Shown here piece by piece: positions 43,657 through 52,690 of a DNA stretch of 64,000 nt. How positions within the stretch are numbered: position 1 is the stretch's first letter; each line of letters opens with the position of its first letter. Location of the stretch: positions 31,934 to 95,933 of the forward strand of contig NZ_PGVE01000044.1 in NCBI RefSeq assembly GCF_002860255.1, written 5' to 3'. A program made the translations under genes and the position numbers. The notes under the pieces were generated by a model. The model was not told the origin of the DNA and made no database searches. It saw nothing but the letters and a program-made list of their open reading frames with translations. This DNA comes from Neobacillus cucumis. Lineage in GTDB: Bacteria; Bacillota; Bacilli; Bacillales; Cytobacillaceae.

Positions 43657-43663
43657 AAATCTT

Positions 43664-43688
43664 AGGAATCGCACATAGCGGTTCCTTT
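43664..43688 (+). terminator. Weak hairpin between the COG4705 genes
   Basis: AGGAATCGC pairs with GCGGTTCCT (one wobble) and is followed by only TT before AA, so it is probably a partial terminator. Confidence 0.5.
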
Positions 43689-43805
43689 AAAATTTACATG
43701 CAAACCATTTAATTTTATTTGGAAAGACATGTGCTAATCAAAAGGATAAAGCTATTAAAAAAATGGCTCAGTTGTCATTATAGATTATTGGAAGAAGGTC
43801 TTAAT

Positions 43806-44606
43806 ATGAACAAATCTTTATCGGACACCATGAATCAGGCAAAAGGAATGCTTGCTAAAGTTCCGGAAATTACACTCTACTTTTGGATTACTAAGCTGCT
43901 GACTACTGGAATGGGTGAGGTGGCATCCGATTATTTATTCGAGAATCTAAATCCACTTATTTCAGCACCCCTAAGTGTTCTCATTTTTGTAACCGCAATG
44001 ATTTTACAGTTCAAAGTACGCCGATATATACCACATGTCTACTGGTTAGTTGTCATCATGGTGAGTATATTTGGCACAATGGCTGCAGATGTGGTTCGTG
44101 TCGGACTAGGCATTCCCTACATTGCTTCAACCATCTTCTTTATGGCGGCACTCGCTGTCGTTCTCATAACTTGGTATTCCAAAGAAAAAACTCTGTCCGT
44201 ACACAGCATCTTCACCCGTCGCCGCGAGATCTTTTACTGGCTCACCGTACTGGTAACATTCGCACTCGGTACCGCTGCAGGGGATATGACCGCATCAAGC
44301 ATGCACTTAGGCTACCTATCTTCAGGTTTATTATTTACTGTCTTGCTTGTTATTCCAGCTTTGGGTTACCGATTATTTGGTCTTAATGAAATTTTTGCTT
44401 TCTGGTTCGCCTATATCATGACGCGTCCAGTAGGGGCCTCGTTCTCGGATTGGTTAGCAGCGTCTCATAGCCACGGTGGTCTGGGAATAGACAAAGGTAT
44501 GGTTAGCCTTATTTTACTGATCTTTATTATTCTCCTCGTCGCCTTTAGAGGAGGCACACCAGCAAAAAGCGTGGAATTTAAGGACGAAGAGGAAAGAGCA
44601 TCTTAG
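43806..44606 (+). CDS. COG4705-family membrane protein (core only)
   Basis: 266 residues and about eight membrane segments, starting MNKSLSDTMNQ with AGAAGG before ATG 43806. The three repeated motifs match those of the upstream gene: KVPEITLYFWITKLLTTGMGE, partly shown here as KVPEITLYFWITK, then REIFYWLTVLVTFALGTAAG and FAYIMTRPVGASFSDWL. The C-tail is short and acidic. The pair probably arose by duplication and may work as a heteromer. Confidence 0.8.
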   Translation: MNKSLSDTMNQAKGMLAKVPEITLYFWITKLLTTGMGEVASDYLFENLNPLISAPLSVLIFVTAMILQFKVRRYIPHVYWLVVIMVSIFGTMAADVVRVGLGIPYIASTIFFMAALAVVLITWYSKEKTLSVHSIFTRRREIFYWLTVLVTFALGTAAGDMTASSMHLGYLSSGLLFTVLLVIPALGYRLFGLNEIFAFWFAYIMTRPVGASFSDWLAASHSHGGLGIDKGMVSLILLIFIILLVAFRGGTPAKSVEFKDEEERAS

Positions 44607-44811
44607 TAAATTGATCCCGTACGATACGAATCCAGCCAATTTGCAAAAGGTAATGAAAAAAATCCTTAAACTGTAATTTTTCTTAAATTGAGGAAGATAT
44701 GGATGAGGGAATAATAGTATTTCTGTATATAAATTTAGCGGATGCCTTCTGCCATACGTCCACCCATATTCAAGTGTCCGCCTGCGCCGGGCCATCCGCC
44801 TCCCCTATTTA

Positions 44812-45042
44812 TTAACGACTTTTTTCAATATAGTTTACAACATCACCGACTGTTTGAAGCGTTGCGGCAACTTTGTCACTAATTTCGATGGCAAATTCAT
44901 CTTCGATTTCCATCGTCAGGTCCACCATATCAAGCGAATCAGCTTCTAAGTCATCTTTGAACGATGCTTCTGGTTTGATCAAATCCATGTCGACACCGAG
45001 CTGGTCGGCAATAATAGGTTTTAATTTTTCAAATGTGGTCAT
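44812..45042 (-). CDS. Acyl carrier protein (additional copy)
   Basis: 76 residues, acidic, with the phosphopantetheine site Ser36 in EADSLDMVDL and the helix II pattern of ACP. AGGAGG precedes the ATG. It is not beside fabD, fabG, fabF or rnc, where the housekeeping acpP lies in Bacillus, so it is probably a second ACP or a D-alanyl-carrier-like protein. No synthase or ligase is adjacent. Confidence 0.87.
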   Translation of the reverse strand: MTTFEKLKPIIADQLGVDMDLIKPEASFKDDLEADSLDMVDLTMEIEDEFAIEISDKVAATLQTVGDVVNYIEKSR

Positions 45043-45161
45043 TATCCTATCCTCCTATGTAGTTCATAACCACCATTATAACAACTCCATTCGGAACGTA
45101 AAACATGCAACTATTGCCAATACACGGAGATCACTTGACAAAATCTTTGTACAAATGAAAA

Positions 45162-45626
45162 TTAACCTTTGTTTAGTTCGCCAATCCCAAATGCGTTATG
45201 TTCCCATAAAATGTCGTTGATTCTCTCTACTTGCTCTTCTTTACAGTTAATCATTAAGACCACTTCTGTTTGGTCCTTCTTTTTAGAGGCTGGTGCATGT
45301 GCTTGCCGAGTTCGATTGAACAGTTTAATAAAAAGCCCAATCAATATCCCGGTGATTAAGCCAATTATTCCCCATAGGATCGGACCCCATGCTAATTGGA
45401 ATCCATAAATAACACCTAGCAGCATAAAAATGGTTGCACATACAGCTGGGACATCTAGAATACTAACTCCATCAGAGCGATGAATGGAATCAAACATTCT
45501 CGCTTTTTCCACTCTTTTATCTAGTGGTACAGCTAAAATTTTATACTTAGGAACTCCCATCCGTTCAATATCAGATAACGCTAATTCCAAGTGATTGGAA
45601 TATTGAAAGGTAGCAACGATATACAT
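45162..45626 (-). CDS. Membrane protein of unknown function
   Basis: 154 residues. The N-terminal 45 residues look like a small ferredoxin-fold/ACT-like unit (MYIVATFQYSNHLELALSDI). Two membrane helices follow (about 59-100), then a C-terminal strand-rich part (TEVVLMINCKEEQVERINDI) that resembles the N-terminal unit. AAGGAG precedes the ATG. It lies 11 bases after the gene at 45638 on the same strand, so the two form an operon. I do not recognise a named family. Confidence 0.7.
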   Translation of the reverse strand: MYIVATFQYSNHLELALSDIERMGVPKYKILAVPLDKRVEKARMFDSIHRSDGVSILDVPAVCATIFMLLGVIYGFQLAWGPILWGIIGLITGILIGLFIKLFNRTRQAHAPASKKKDQTEVVLMINCKEEQVERINDILWEHNAFGIGELNKG

Positions 45627-45637
45627 ACAAGAACTCC

Positions 45638-46411
45638 TTATATTGGCTTTTTAAAAAAGCGATCTTGATAATTGTTTTTTATATACCTAGCTTGTTCCCG
45701 TTCGTACAATTTGTTGTATTCGACTGCATTCATATAGGCATCATAAGCAAAAAAAACGTAAATCGAGGGAATATATAAAAGCCATTGTGGATCCAATACT
45801 GCTTTAGCCGCAGCAAAATGGCCATAAAAAGTATAATGAATGGCCGGCAGAATATGTCCAAATTGAATAATAACCACAAACCAAATGGTACAAAAAATAA
45901 CCGATGGTAGCCGGTTTAAATACAAATGCCCCAACCCTGGAAAAAGCAAGGACCAAACTAAGGCTATGTAAGGCTTCCTTTTATCTAAAACATTTAATTC
46001 CCAGGTGGAAATGTTAACAGAAATCATGGATTGTTCCTCGTTCTCCCGAAAACCCAATAAATATTCTTGATTGTACTGCACCGTTCTCCTATAACAATCC
46101 CAGATACAAAATAGGTATACGGGCACATATAGCAGGATCCATTCCTTATTGAGTTCTTTCATAGCTTTTGGAAACTGGCCATTCATGGAATAAAAAATCG
46201 CCGTATTTAGTCTGGATTTTGTATTAATAAAGATCTCCCAAGCAATTAAGATATAAGCTGTAACATATTTGCATAGCATCAAATGTCCATAACCAGGAAA
46301 GGCAGCCGACCACCAAGCAGGAATCCATGGCTTCCGAAGATGTAAATAATTGATCGAAATCGGACTTATATGAGTAACCACTCTTCTAGGCTGATTTTGA
46401 GTTGGAATCAC
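45638..46411 (-). CDS. Membrane protein with tandem duplicated domain
   Basis: About 257 residues made of two similar halves: KPWIPAWWSAAFPGYGHLML with VPVYLFCIWDCYRRTVQYNQ, and KPYIALVWSLLFPGLGHLYL with IPSIYVFFAYDAYMNAVEYN. Each half has three hydrophobic segments and the FPG-x-GHL motif seen in TM2/DUF5683-like proteins. GTG 46411 is chosen because AGAAGG lies 5 bases upstream; GTG 46417 overlaps that site. It is the first gene of a two-gene unit with 45162. Function unknown. Confidence 0.7.
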   Translation of the reverse strand: MIPTQNQPRRVVTHISPISINYLHLRKPWIPAWWSAAFPGYGHLMLCKYVTAYILIAWEIFINTKSRLNTAIFYSMNGQFPKAMKELNKEWILLYVPVYLFCIWDCYRRTVQYNQEYLLGFRENEEQSMISVNISTWELNVLDKRKPYIALVWSLLFPGLGHLYLNRLPSVIFCTIWFVVIIQFGHILPAIHYTFYGHFAAAKAVLDPQWLLYIPSIYVFFAYDAYMNAVEYNKLYEREQARYIKNNYQDRFFKKPI

Positions 46412-46423
46412 AATCACCTTCTT

Positions 46424-46494
46424 TAATCACGTAATCACGTAATCATGGGGACGGTTCTCATGATTCGGAAGCATGAGAACCGTCCCCATGATTT
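46424..46494. repeat. REP-like palindrome family, copy 10
   Basis: The outer arms read AATCATGGGGACGG and CCGTCCCCATGATT, whereas other copies have AGCATGGGG/CCCCATGCT. The change occurs on both sides, so pairing is kept. TAATCACG is repeated in tandem before it. Confidence 0.9.
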
Positions 46495-47494
46495 ATTTCG
46501 TTAAATGAGTTCGATCCTCTACCTGCGGTGGTTCTTCCATCCAGCCATTTTTGATCAGGATCTTTCCTCCGTCTTTAGCAAAGGCAAAAATATCCTTTGA
46601 AAGAAGGGTCATCTTTGCTGGCAAGTCCATTCGCAGGCTAAATGCTCCACCTAAGGCGTTACTTCCCAGTCCGAAGGAAGTTAACAGACTAGTGTTGTAC
46701 ATCATTATCTTATCCGAAAATGGGGCGACAGTGGACGCGGTTGCTTTACCAGCATGAGTCGCTGGGGGTTCAATAAAACTTTCGCGTAAAAATTCACCTA
46801 ATTCGATTTCTATTTTTTTGGATAATTTCATACCCTTAGCGAGATAGTCTTTTACCTCTTGATCGTTGGCAACCTGAGCAAAACCAATCATTAATTGCAT
46901 TCCTACAAGGTTTGTTTCAATGGCGTGATGGATTAATGAAACTTCAATTGTATTCAGGGAGCGTTTTTCATTAAATAAATTGAATCCACCCATATACTTT
47001 TTATCTTCGACAAAATGTACTTCTTTGGGCATTGATACATAAGCAGGGCGCACTAGAACTCCCTTTTCTAAAAGGTGTTGAGTGCACCTGCTGTTCATTG
47101 CTTGAGATTCTGCCGTTAAACCAATAAAAAAATCCTCAATATCTTTACGATAAGTCATGCCAGTAAAAAGTGCATACAGGCTCATTTCCACCTTTGTCAT
47201 CATATGCAGGTACATGATATCAAACAAGAAATCATACAGCTTTGGCGCCCCTTTATTTACATCGTTTTCCGTAAATCCAAGGGGAAGGACAGCTCCTTCT
47301 TTTTGAAGGATATCTTTCATCTGTTCAATGGCTTTTGCCGAATCATGATAATGTGCCTGTAATAAAGGCTTTTCTGTATCACCTGCATGTTCTATAAAAT
47401 GCTCCAGTATTCTAATAATCATAGTTTTTTCTTGATAAGCCAGCCATAAATTGGCTAATTCTGCAGACGTAATTGGAACGCTACTCGAAGTCAT
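46493..47494 (-). CDS. DUF3231-family protein
   Basis: 333 residues, soluble and helical, made of two ferritin-like halves. The first begins around LANLWLAYQEKTMIIRILEH and the second around NTIEVSLIHHAIETNLVGMQ. This is the DUF3231 pattern common in Bacillus sporulation and stress gene sets, with no known activity. AAGGAG precedes the ATG. The TAA stop overlaps the end of REP-like copy 10. Confidence 0.85.
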   Translation of the reverse strand: MTSSSVPITSAELANLWLAYQEKTMIIRILEHFIEHAGDTEKPLLQAHYHDSAKAIEQMKDILQKEGAVLPLGFTENDVNKGAPKLYDFLFDIMYLHMMTKVEMSLYALFTGMTYRKDIEDFFIGLTAESQAMNSRCTQHLLEKGVLVRPAYVSMPKEVHFVEDKKYMGGFNLFNEKRSLNTIEVSLIHHAIETNLVGMQLMIGFAQVANDQEVKDYLAKGMKLSKKIEIELGEFLRESFIEPPATHAGKATASTVAPFSDKIMMYNTSLLTSFGLGSNALGGAFSLRMDLPAKMTLLSKDIFAFAKDGGKILIKNGWMEEPPQVEDRTHLTK

Positions 47495-47551
47495 GAATGA
47501 TAACTCCTTCTAATTTTTTATTAATAATTTGTCCATAAGAAAAAATTTTAA

Positions 47552-47580
47552 TAAAAAAAACCTGTTCACAAATGAACAGG
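47552..47580 (-). terminator. Terminator downstream of uppP
   Basis: CCTGTTCA pairs with TGAACAGG across CAAA, followed by a long T tract on the minus strand. It is separated from uppP by REP-like copy 11. Confidence 0.85.
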
Positions 47581-47584
47581 CTAT

Positions 47585-47643
47585 ACATGGGGACGGTTCT
47601 CTTGCTTCCGAAGCACGAGAACCGTCCCCATGCTTCCATGCTT
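47585..47643. repeat. REP-like palindrome family, copy 11
   Basis: Arms CATGGGGACGGTTCTCTTGC and GCACGAGAACCGTCCCCATG. It lies between the uppP stop codon (47645) and its terminator. Confidence 0.9.
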
Positions 47644-47644
47644 T

Positions 47645-48442
47645 TTATAGGATAACGAATATGGTGAATAGGACTGCCAACACGATTCGGTAGTAGGCAA
47701 AAATGGATAAGCCGATTTTTTGGATTAATTTAAGGAATATGACGGCTACGACCATTGCTACGACAAAGGCTGTGATAAAACCGATAGCGAACATGGGAAT
47801 GTCGCTTGCATGTAAGAAATCCATACTTTTAATGAAGTCTAATCCTGTGGCACCCACCATGATCGGAAGGGCGACCAAAAAAGAAAATTCAGCAGCTGTC
47901 TTATGATTGGCACCAGCTAACAGTCCGCCTGATATAGTGGATCCAGCACGTGAAAAGCCAGGGATGACGGCTAAACATTGAAAGATTCCAATGGTTAACG
48001 CTTGTTTATAACTCAATTCATCCACTGTGTTCGAAATGAATTTTCCATGCTTTTTTTCTGCAAATATCATTAAGATTGCTCCAGCGATCAGACTGACAAC
48101 AACTACCTTAGGTGAAAAAAGGACATTTTTAATAAAGTCGTGAAGGAGTAATCCTGCTATTGCAGCTGGTATGACCCCTAATATAATATGGATCGCATCT
48201 AATTTTTTTTCTGGTTTTCCAATCGTACTGAAATTAAGAAGTGATAGATATCTTTTCCAGTATAATACTAAGATAGCAAGCATCGAACCAAGCTGGATAA
48301 TGACTTCAAAGGTGTTCGCCTTTTGGCCTGTAAACCCTAATAAGCTGCCAACTAATATTAAATGCCCTGTAGAAGATACAGGCAAATATTCAGTTAATCC
48401 TTCTACAATTCCCAAAATAAAAGCGATAATATTTTCGTGCAT
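47645..48442 (-). CDS. uppP: Undecaprenyl-diphosphatase UppP/BacA
   Basis: 265 residues and about eight membrane segments. The family motifs are GIVEGLTEYLPVSSTGHL (Glu-rich box) and PGFSRAGSTISGG (PGxSRSxxT with Ala at one Ser). It recycles the undecaprenyl carrier for wall synthesis and gives bacitracin tolerance. The ATG at 48442 is chosen because AAGAAGG lies before it. It is monocistronic. Confidence 0.93.
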   Translation of the reverse strand: MHENIIAFILGIVEGLTEYLPVSSTGHLILVGSLLGFTGQKANTFEVIIQLGSMLAILVLYWKRYLSLLNFSTIGKPEKKLDAIHIILGVIPAAIAGLLLHDFIKNVLFSPKVVVVSLIAGAILMIFAEKKHGKFISNTVDELSYKQALTIGIFQCLAVIPGFSRAGSTISGGLLAGANHKTAAEFSFLVALPIMVGATGLDFIKSMDFLHASDIPMFAIGFITAFVVAMVVAVIFLKLIQKIGLSIFAYYRIVLAVLFTIFVIL

Positions 48443-48627
48443 TCTTTTCCTTCTTCCCTTCATGGATACCTATTTATTTTGCCCCAATAATATACTCTAA
48501 ATCTCTATGTCTCTAGGAAGTATATCGATAGTAACTAATTTTTTCAAGTTCTAGCCCTATGTTTACAGAAGCTTAATATCAAAAAATATCGGCTCTATTC
48601 AAAATCACCACGAAAAGCCCTGAAATG

Positions 48628-48662
48628 AAACAAGGCACCTTTTTATAGATGCCTTGTTTTTT
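48628..48662. terminator. Terminator downstream of the RND pump gene
   Basis: AAACAAGGCA pairs with TGCCTTGTTT across a 12-base loop. The stronger T run is on the plus strand. Confidence 0.65.
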
Positions 48663-48672
48663 AGGTCTAACA

Positions 48673-51600
48673 TCAGCTAATCTTGCTTTGATTAGCCATA
48701 TTCATGTGTTTCGTTTCAGCCTTTTTATGCAGCCACTCATAAATAATCGGGATGATAATAAAGCTGTTAATGGTGGATGTAACCATGCCGCCAATGACAA
48801 CAATACCAAGCGTTTGAGAAATGACCGTATCGGCATTGTGTGAAAAAGCGAGTGGCAGCAACGTAAGGACAGTTGCAGCTGCTGTCATTAAAATTGGTCG
48901 AATCCTTGACAGACTGCCGCTTAATACGGCCTCTTTCACAGGCATTCCTTCTCTTCGATTTCTTTCAATCTTATCAATTAAGACGATCCCGTTTGTTACG
49001 ACAATCCCGGTAAGCATTAAAATACCGATTAATGCAGCCAAATTCCATTCTCCATGGAATAAAATTAACGCAATCACCACACCGCTTAATGCTAGCGGTA
49101 TGCTTAAAAGAACAGACAATGGTGCTCTCCACCCTTTGAAAATGGAAGAAGTAATAACCAATACTAAGAGGATAGAAAACGCTACGGCAACAGACATATC
49201 GAAAATCATATCTTTTACTTGTTGAGTAATACCACCCAATGAATACGTTACATCTTTAGGAAGTTTCATCCCGCTGAGTGCTGACTCCGCTTGACTTGAT
49301 ACTTTACTAATATCATTGGATGTAATCTGTGCTGTCACCAAGGAGAATGGCTGTCCATCTCGTTCGCTAATCGTTGAAGACGTATTGTCCTTCGAAATTT
49401 TAGCGATTTGATCAAATCGAACCATTTCACCCTTACTTCCAGGTAATGTTTCAGCAGCCAGGGAGGCTAACACATCATCAGCTGTTGCATTTAACGTAAT
49501 GCTTGAGTTGGCTCCTGTTGCGATTTGATCTAAATATTGGTCCACAGGCAGTGCTTTATGATCCACTGTTATGGTTGCATCTTTAGAGGCAGACATATAA
49601 CGATTAATAACCGCTAGAATATCAGATACCTTTATACCTTTATCCTGGATCGCCTTTTGGTCAAAGGTCACTTTGTACTTCGGCGAGCCGTTGGTTAAGT
49701 CCACTTTTCCATCGACACTTAGATTAGCAATTTTTGATAAGCTGGTTCTGGCTTCTTGCGCAACTTGATCGAGTGTTGCTTGGTCTGACCCTGTAAACAG
49801 GATACGCATTTGTGAATCATCACCAGAAATGTTCTGACTAGTTACCGTGTAAGTCACATCTTTAGATAAAGCAGGAAGCTGCTGCTGTAACTGCTTAATA
49901 ACTGAATCAGCGTCTTTATCATTTTTCAACACCACAGATAGGTTGGCGACGTTTGGATACGTGATATAGCCGCCGCCTTGGTCAAACACATCATCACTTT
50001 GAGGGGTCATGGTTGACCCGAAATTGGATGAATACGCAGTAACCTTTGGATTTTCTTTCAGTGTTTTTTCAATTTTTTGAACTTCAGCATCTACTTGAAT
50101 CAATGTGCTTCCTTTTGGCAATTCTGCTTTAATGGCAATTTGTCCAATTTTTCCACTAGGTAATAAACTTACTGGAAGAAAAGCGGAATAAATACCAGCC
50201 GCTAAGAAGACTAAGATCGATCCAATAATCATCGCTTTCTTATGTTTAAAAGCAGATTGCAGGATTGGTTTCATTTTTGTATCGAGTTTGACCGTTTGTT
50301 TTTCCCCGGTTCCACCCTTCCATCCCATAAAAGCCAGCGCAGGGATGACGAGCATGGCTACAAAGAAGGAAATGATCAGCGCAATAACAACCGACCACGC
50401 AAACCCGCTATAGGAGGCACTAATGACTCCCCCAACAAACGCAATCGGAATATAAACAGCAATCGTTGTTAAGGTAGAACCTAAAATGGCTGGAATCATT
50501 TCAACAACAGAACTTGCGAGAATAGAAAGCAGCGGTTTCTCCTTCTGTTCCTCCCGCTTTCGATACATATTGTCCAAGATAACAATGGAGTCATCGACAA
50601 TCCGGCCCATCGCAACAATCAAACCTGAAACGGTTAAAATGTTTAATGTGATACCCATTGATTTTAAGAAAGCCGTTGTTGCTAGCAATGAAATAGGAAG
50701 CGAAATGGCAATCAATAAGGTAGAACGTACATTTCGGAAAAAGAAGAACACACAAATCATCGAGAATAAACAACCAAGCAAACCTTCTCGAACTAATCCG
50801 AAAAGTGAGCTGTTTAGTTCTTTTTCACGGTCAAGTAACACTTGGAATGAAACATCTTTCGGGTTTACAGTATCCAAGTGCAGATGTGCCACACGGTCCT
50901 TTACTTGGTTCGCCACATCTGTAATATTGGCTGAAGGTGTCTTAATTACATTCAATGTTACACTTGGTGCTCCGTTGGTTCTAGAGACGGTTTTAAAGTC
51001 ATTTAAAGAGTGTGTAATCGTACCGAACGCTGAAACAGGAATGGCTTTTCCTTCCTTATTCTTTATTGTTGCGTTTTCCATTTGCTGCTCTGTTAATGGT
51101 AAACCTTCAAATGATACAGGTATAGATAATTGATTGTTGACAATATTCCCTTGTGGCATGGAAGGAACGGCCAAAGCAAAGGATTTATTCACATCGTCTA
51201 ACGACAATCCGTTTTTCACAAGATCTTTCATGCGTACCGTTAATACATAACCATCTTTTGCTCCACCAAATACAGACACATCCGCTACACCAGGAACAGA
51301 ATTTAATTGTTTCACGATTTCCTGAGTGGCAGTGGACCTTAATGTTTGTTCATCCAATTTGGAGCTTGTCACGCTATAAGTCAAAATTGGGAATGAACTA
51401 GTGGTTAAACGTGTGACGAAAGGCGTGCTTGTAATCGTTGACGGAAGGTCGGCATTGGCCAAGGCTTTGTTAACCTGATCCTCTGCTTGTTTCATATCTG
51501 TATTCATAGGAAAATACAAACTCATAAACAATCCGCCGTCATAAGAAGTGCTTTCCACATTGGATAGTCCATCGACTACTTTGACCGCACTTGCCAGATT

Positions 51601-51798
51601 ATCGGTTACTTGCTGTTTTACTTGTGCTGCCTGATAACCTGGAACCCTCATACTAACAGTAAGGGTTGTATTGTTGATACCAGGCAAATAATCTCTTTGC
51701 ATCTGGTAGGCAGAAATACCTCCCCAAGCCAAAATGATGACAACACATACAATCATCAGAATGGCTCTTTGCATGGTTGCCTCTACTAACCTTTTCAT
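48673..51798 (-). CDS. RND efflux pump (SwrC/AcrB-like)
   Basis: 1041 residues, full length for the HAE-RND family, with 12 membrane helices and two large outer loops that are tandem repeats. It starts MKRLVEATMQRAILMIVCVV with GGGGAGG upstream. The TM4 proton-relay region reads VAMGRIVDDSIVILDNMYRK (two Asp), as in AcrB. In Bacillus the homologue SwrC exports surfactin-like compounds and other amphiphiles. No membrane-fusion or outer-channel gene is nearby, as expected for a monoderm. Confidence 0.92.
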   Translation of the reverse strand: MKRLVEATMQRAILMIVCVVIILAWGGISAYQMQRDYLPGINNTTLTVSMRVPGYQAAQVKQQVTDNLASAVKVVDGLSNVESTSYDGGLFMSLYFPMNTDMKQAEDQVNKALANADLPSTITSTPFVTRLTTSSFPILTYSVTSSKLDEQTLRSTATQEIVKQLNSVPGVADVSVFGGAKDGYVLTVRMKDLVKNGLSLDDVNKSFALAVPSMPQGNIVNNQLSIPVSFEGLPLTEQQMENATIKNKEGKAIPVSAFGTITHSLNDFKTVSRTNGAPSVTLNVIKTPSANITDVANQVKDRVAHLHLDTVNPKDVSFQVLLDREKELNSSLFGLVREGLLGCLFSMICVFFFFRNVRSTLLIAISLPISLLATTAFLKSMGITLNILTVSGLIVAMGRIVDDSIVILDNMYRKREEQKEKPLLSILASSVVEMIPAILGSTLTTIAVYIPIAFVGGVISASYSGFAWSVVIALIISFFVAMLVIPALAFMGWKGGTGEKQTVKLDTKMKPILQSAFKHKKAMIIGSILVFLAAGIYSAFLPVSLLPSGKIGQIAIKAELPKGSTLIQVDAEVQKIEKTLKENPKVTAYSSNFGSTMTPQSDDVFDQGGGYITYPNVANLSVVLKNDKDADSVIKQLQQQLPALSKDVTYTVTSQNISGDDSQMRILFTGSDQATLDQVAQEARTSLSKIANLSVDGKVDLTNGSPKYKVTFDQKAIQDKGIKVSDILAVINRYMSASKDATITVDHKALPVDQYLDQIATGANSSITLNATADDVLASLAAETLPGSKGEMVRFDQIAKISKDNTSSTISERDGQPFSLVTAQITSNDISKVSSQAESALSGMKLPKDVTYSLGGITQQVKDMIFDMSVAVAFSILLVLVITSSIFKGWRAPLSVLLSIPLALSGVVIALILFHGEWNLAALIGILMLTGIVVTNGIVLIDKIERNRREGMPVKEAVLSGSLSRIRPILMTAAATVLTLLPLAFSHNADTVISQTLGIVVIGGMVTSTINSFIIIPIIYEWLHKKAETKHMNMANQSKIS

Positions 51799-52001
51799 TG
51801 TTTTTCCTCCCCTGGAATTCTTTATATAAATTCAAAAATGGTACATCAATCAAACTTGGCTATTTGATTGTAATGAATAAACCTGTATATTCACCTAAAA
51901 AATCATTAATATTTGATTAAATTGGAAATTGGGTATACAAAAATGGGTATCCATAGCATAACGGAAGAAAAATTAGAAAATGCTAAACGAAGGATTCACT
52001 T

Positions 52002-52511
52002 GTGTCAGGGGGGATGAACTTGTTTAATCGAGTGGTAAAAGCAATACCTAACTTATTCACGATTGGGAATTTATTATGCGGTCTTCTTTCGATTACTTTT
52101 AATATGAGCGGCTTTATAGAAATTGCCTCTGTTTTAATATTCCTTTCAGCTGTTTTTGATCTTCTCGACGGAAGGATTGCGAGATCACTAAAAGTAAACA
52201 GTGCATTGGGCGTCCAATTAGATTCCCTGGCGGATATTGTTAGTTTTGGGGTGGCCCCTGCCCTTTTATTTCATTCAATCGCAGCCCCCTCCATTTTAAC
52301 TTCATTGGCCTTTATCCTTTTTCCAATCATGGGAGCACTAAGATTAGCCAGGTTCAATGTGAAACCCACTATTGGATATTTTAAAGGATTACCGATTCCG
52401 GCTGCCGGACTCCCTTTGGCGGGCATGGGATTCTTCTTCTATAGCAATGCATGGGTTACCTTACTCCTTGCGATATTAATGGTTAGTCCCATAAGGGTAA
52501 AAAAACTATGA
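52002..52511 (+). CDS. pssA: CDP-diacylglycerol-serine O-phosphatidyltransferase
   Basis: About 169 residues and several membrane helices. The CDP-alcohol phosphatidyltransferase motif is intact: LLDGRIARSLKVNSALG followed by QLDSLADIVSFG (DG-x2-AR-x8-G-x3-D-x3-D). It is PssA-like, making phosphatidylserine. GTG 52002 has AAGGA 7 bases upstream; TTG 52020 with AGGGGGG at 6 bases is an equally good start and would give 163 residues. In Bacillus pssA is usually followed by ybfM and psd; here a DedA-PAP2 fusion follows. Confidence 0.87.
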   Translation: MSGGMNLFNRVVKAIPNLFTIGNLLCGLLSITFNMSGFIEIASVLIFLSAVFDLLDGRIARSLKVNSALGVQLDSLADIVSFGVAPALLFHSIAAPSILTSLAFILFPIMGALRLARFNVKPTIGYFKGLPIPAAGLPLAGMGFFFYSNAWVTLLLAILMVSPIRVKKL

Positions 52512-52518
52512 ACCACCT

Positions 52519-52568
52519 GAAAAAAGCTACTAACCTTTTCGGTAAAGGGAAGGAAGAATAGCTTTTTT
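52519..52568 (+). terminator. Terminator of pssA
   Basis: AAAAAAGCTA pairs with TAGCTTTTTT, with an inner ACCTTT/AAAGGG stem and a T tract. Confidence 0.8.
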
Positions 52569-52690
52569 ATTTTTTCACTTAACACTTGATTAAGAATTCA
52601 TGAATCTGAAAAATCGACTTCATAATCGTGCTACATTATAGATAGAAGATCCTAAATTTTTGTTTTCCTATGAATGTTGGAGGCATGTAT

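Noticed and set aside
44735..44807. Gly-rich minus-strand stretch (GGGWPGAGGHLNMGGRMAEGIR in two parts) after the ACP gene
   Set aside because: It has no start codon in a sensible place and is only about 22 codons. It may be a gene remnant, but the evidence is too thin to list as a feature.
50486..51133. 215-codon plus-strand frame
   Set aside because: It lies antisense to the RND pump gene, whose protein is clearly conserved along its full length.
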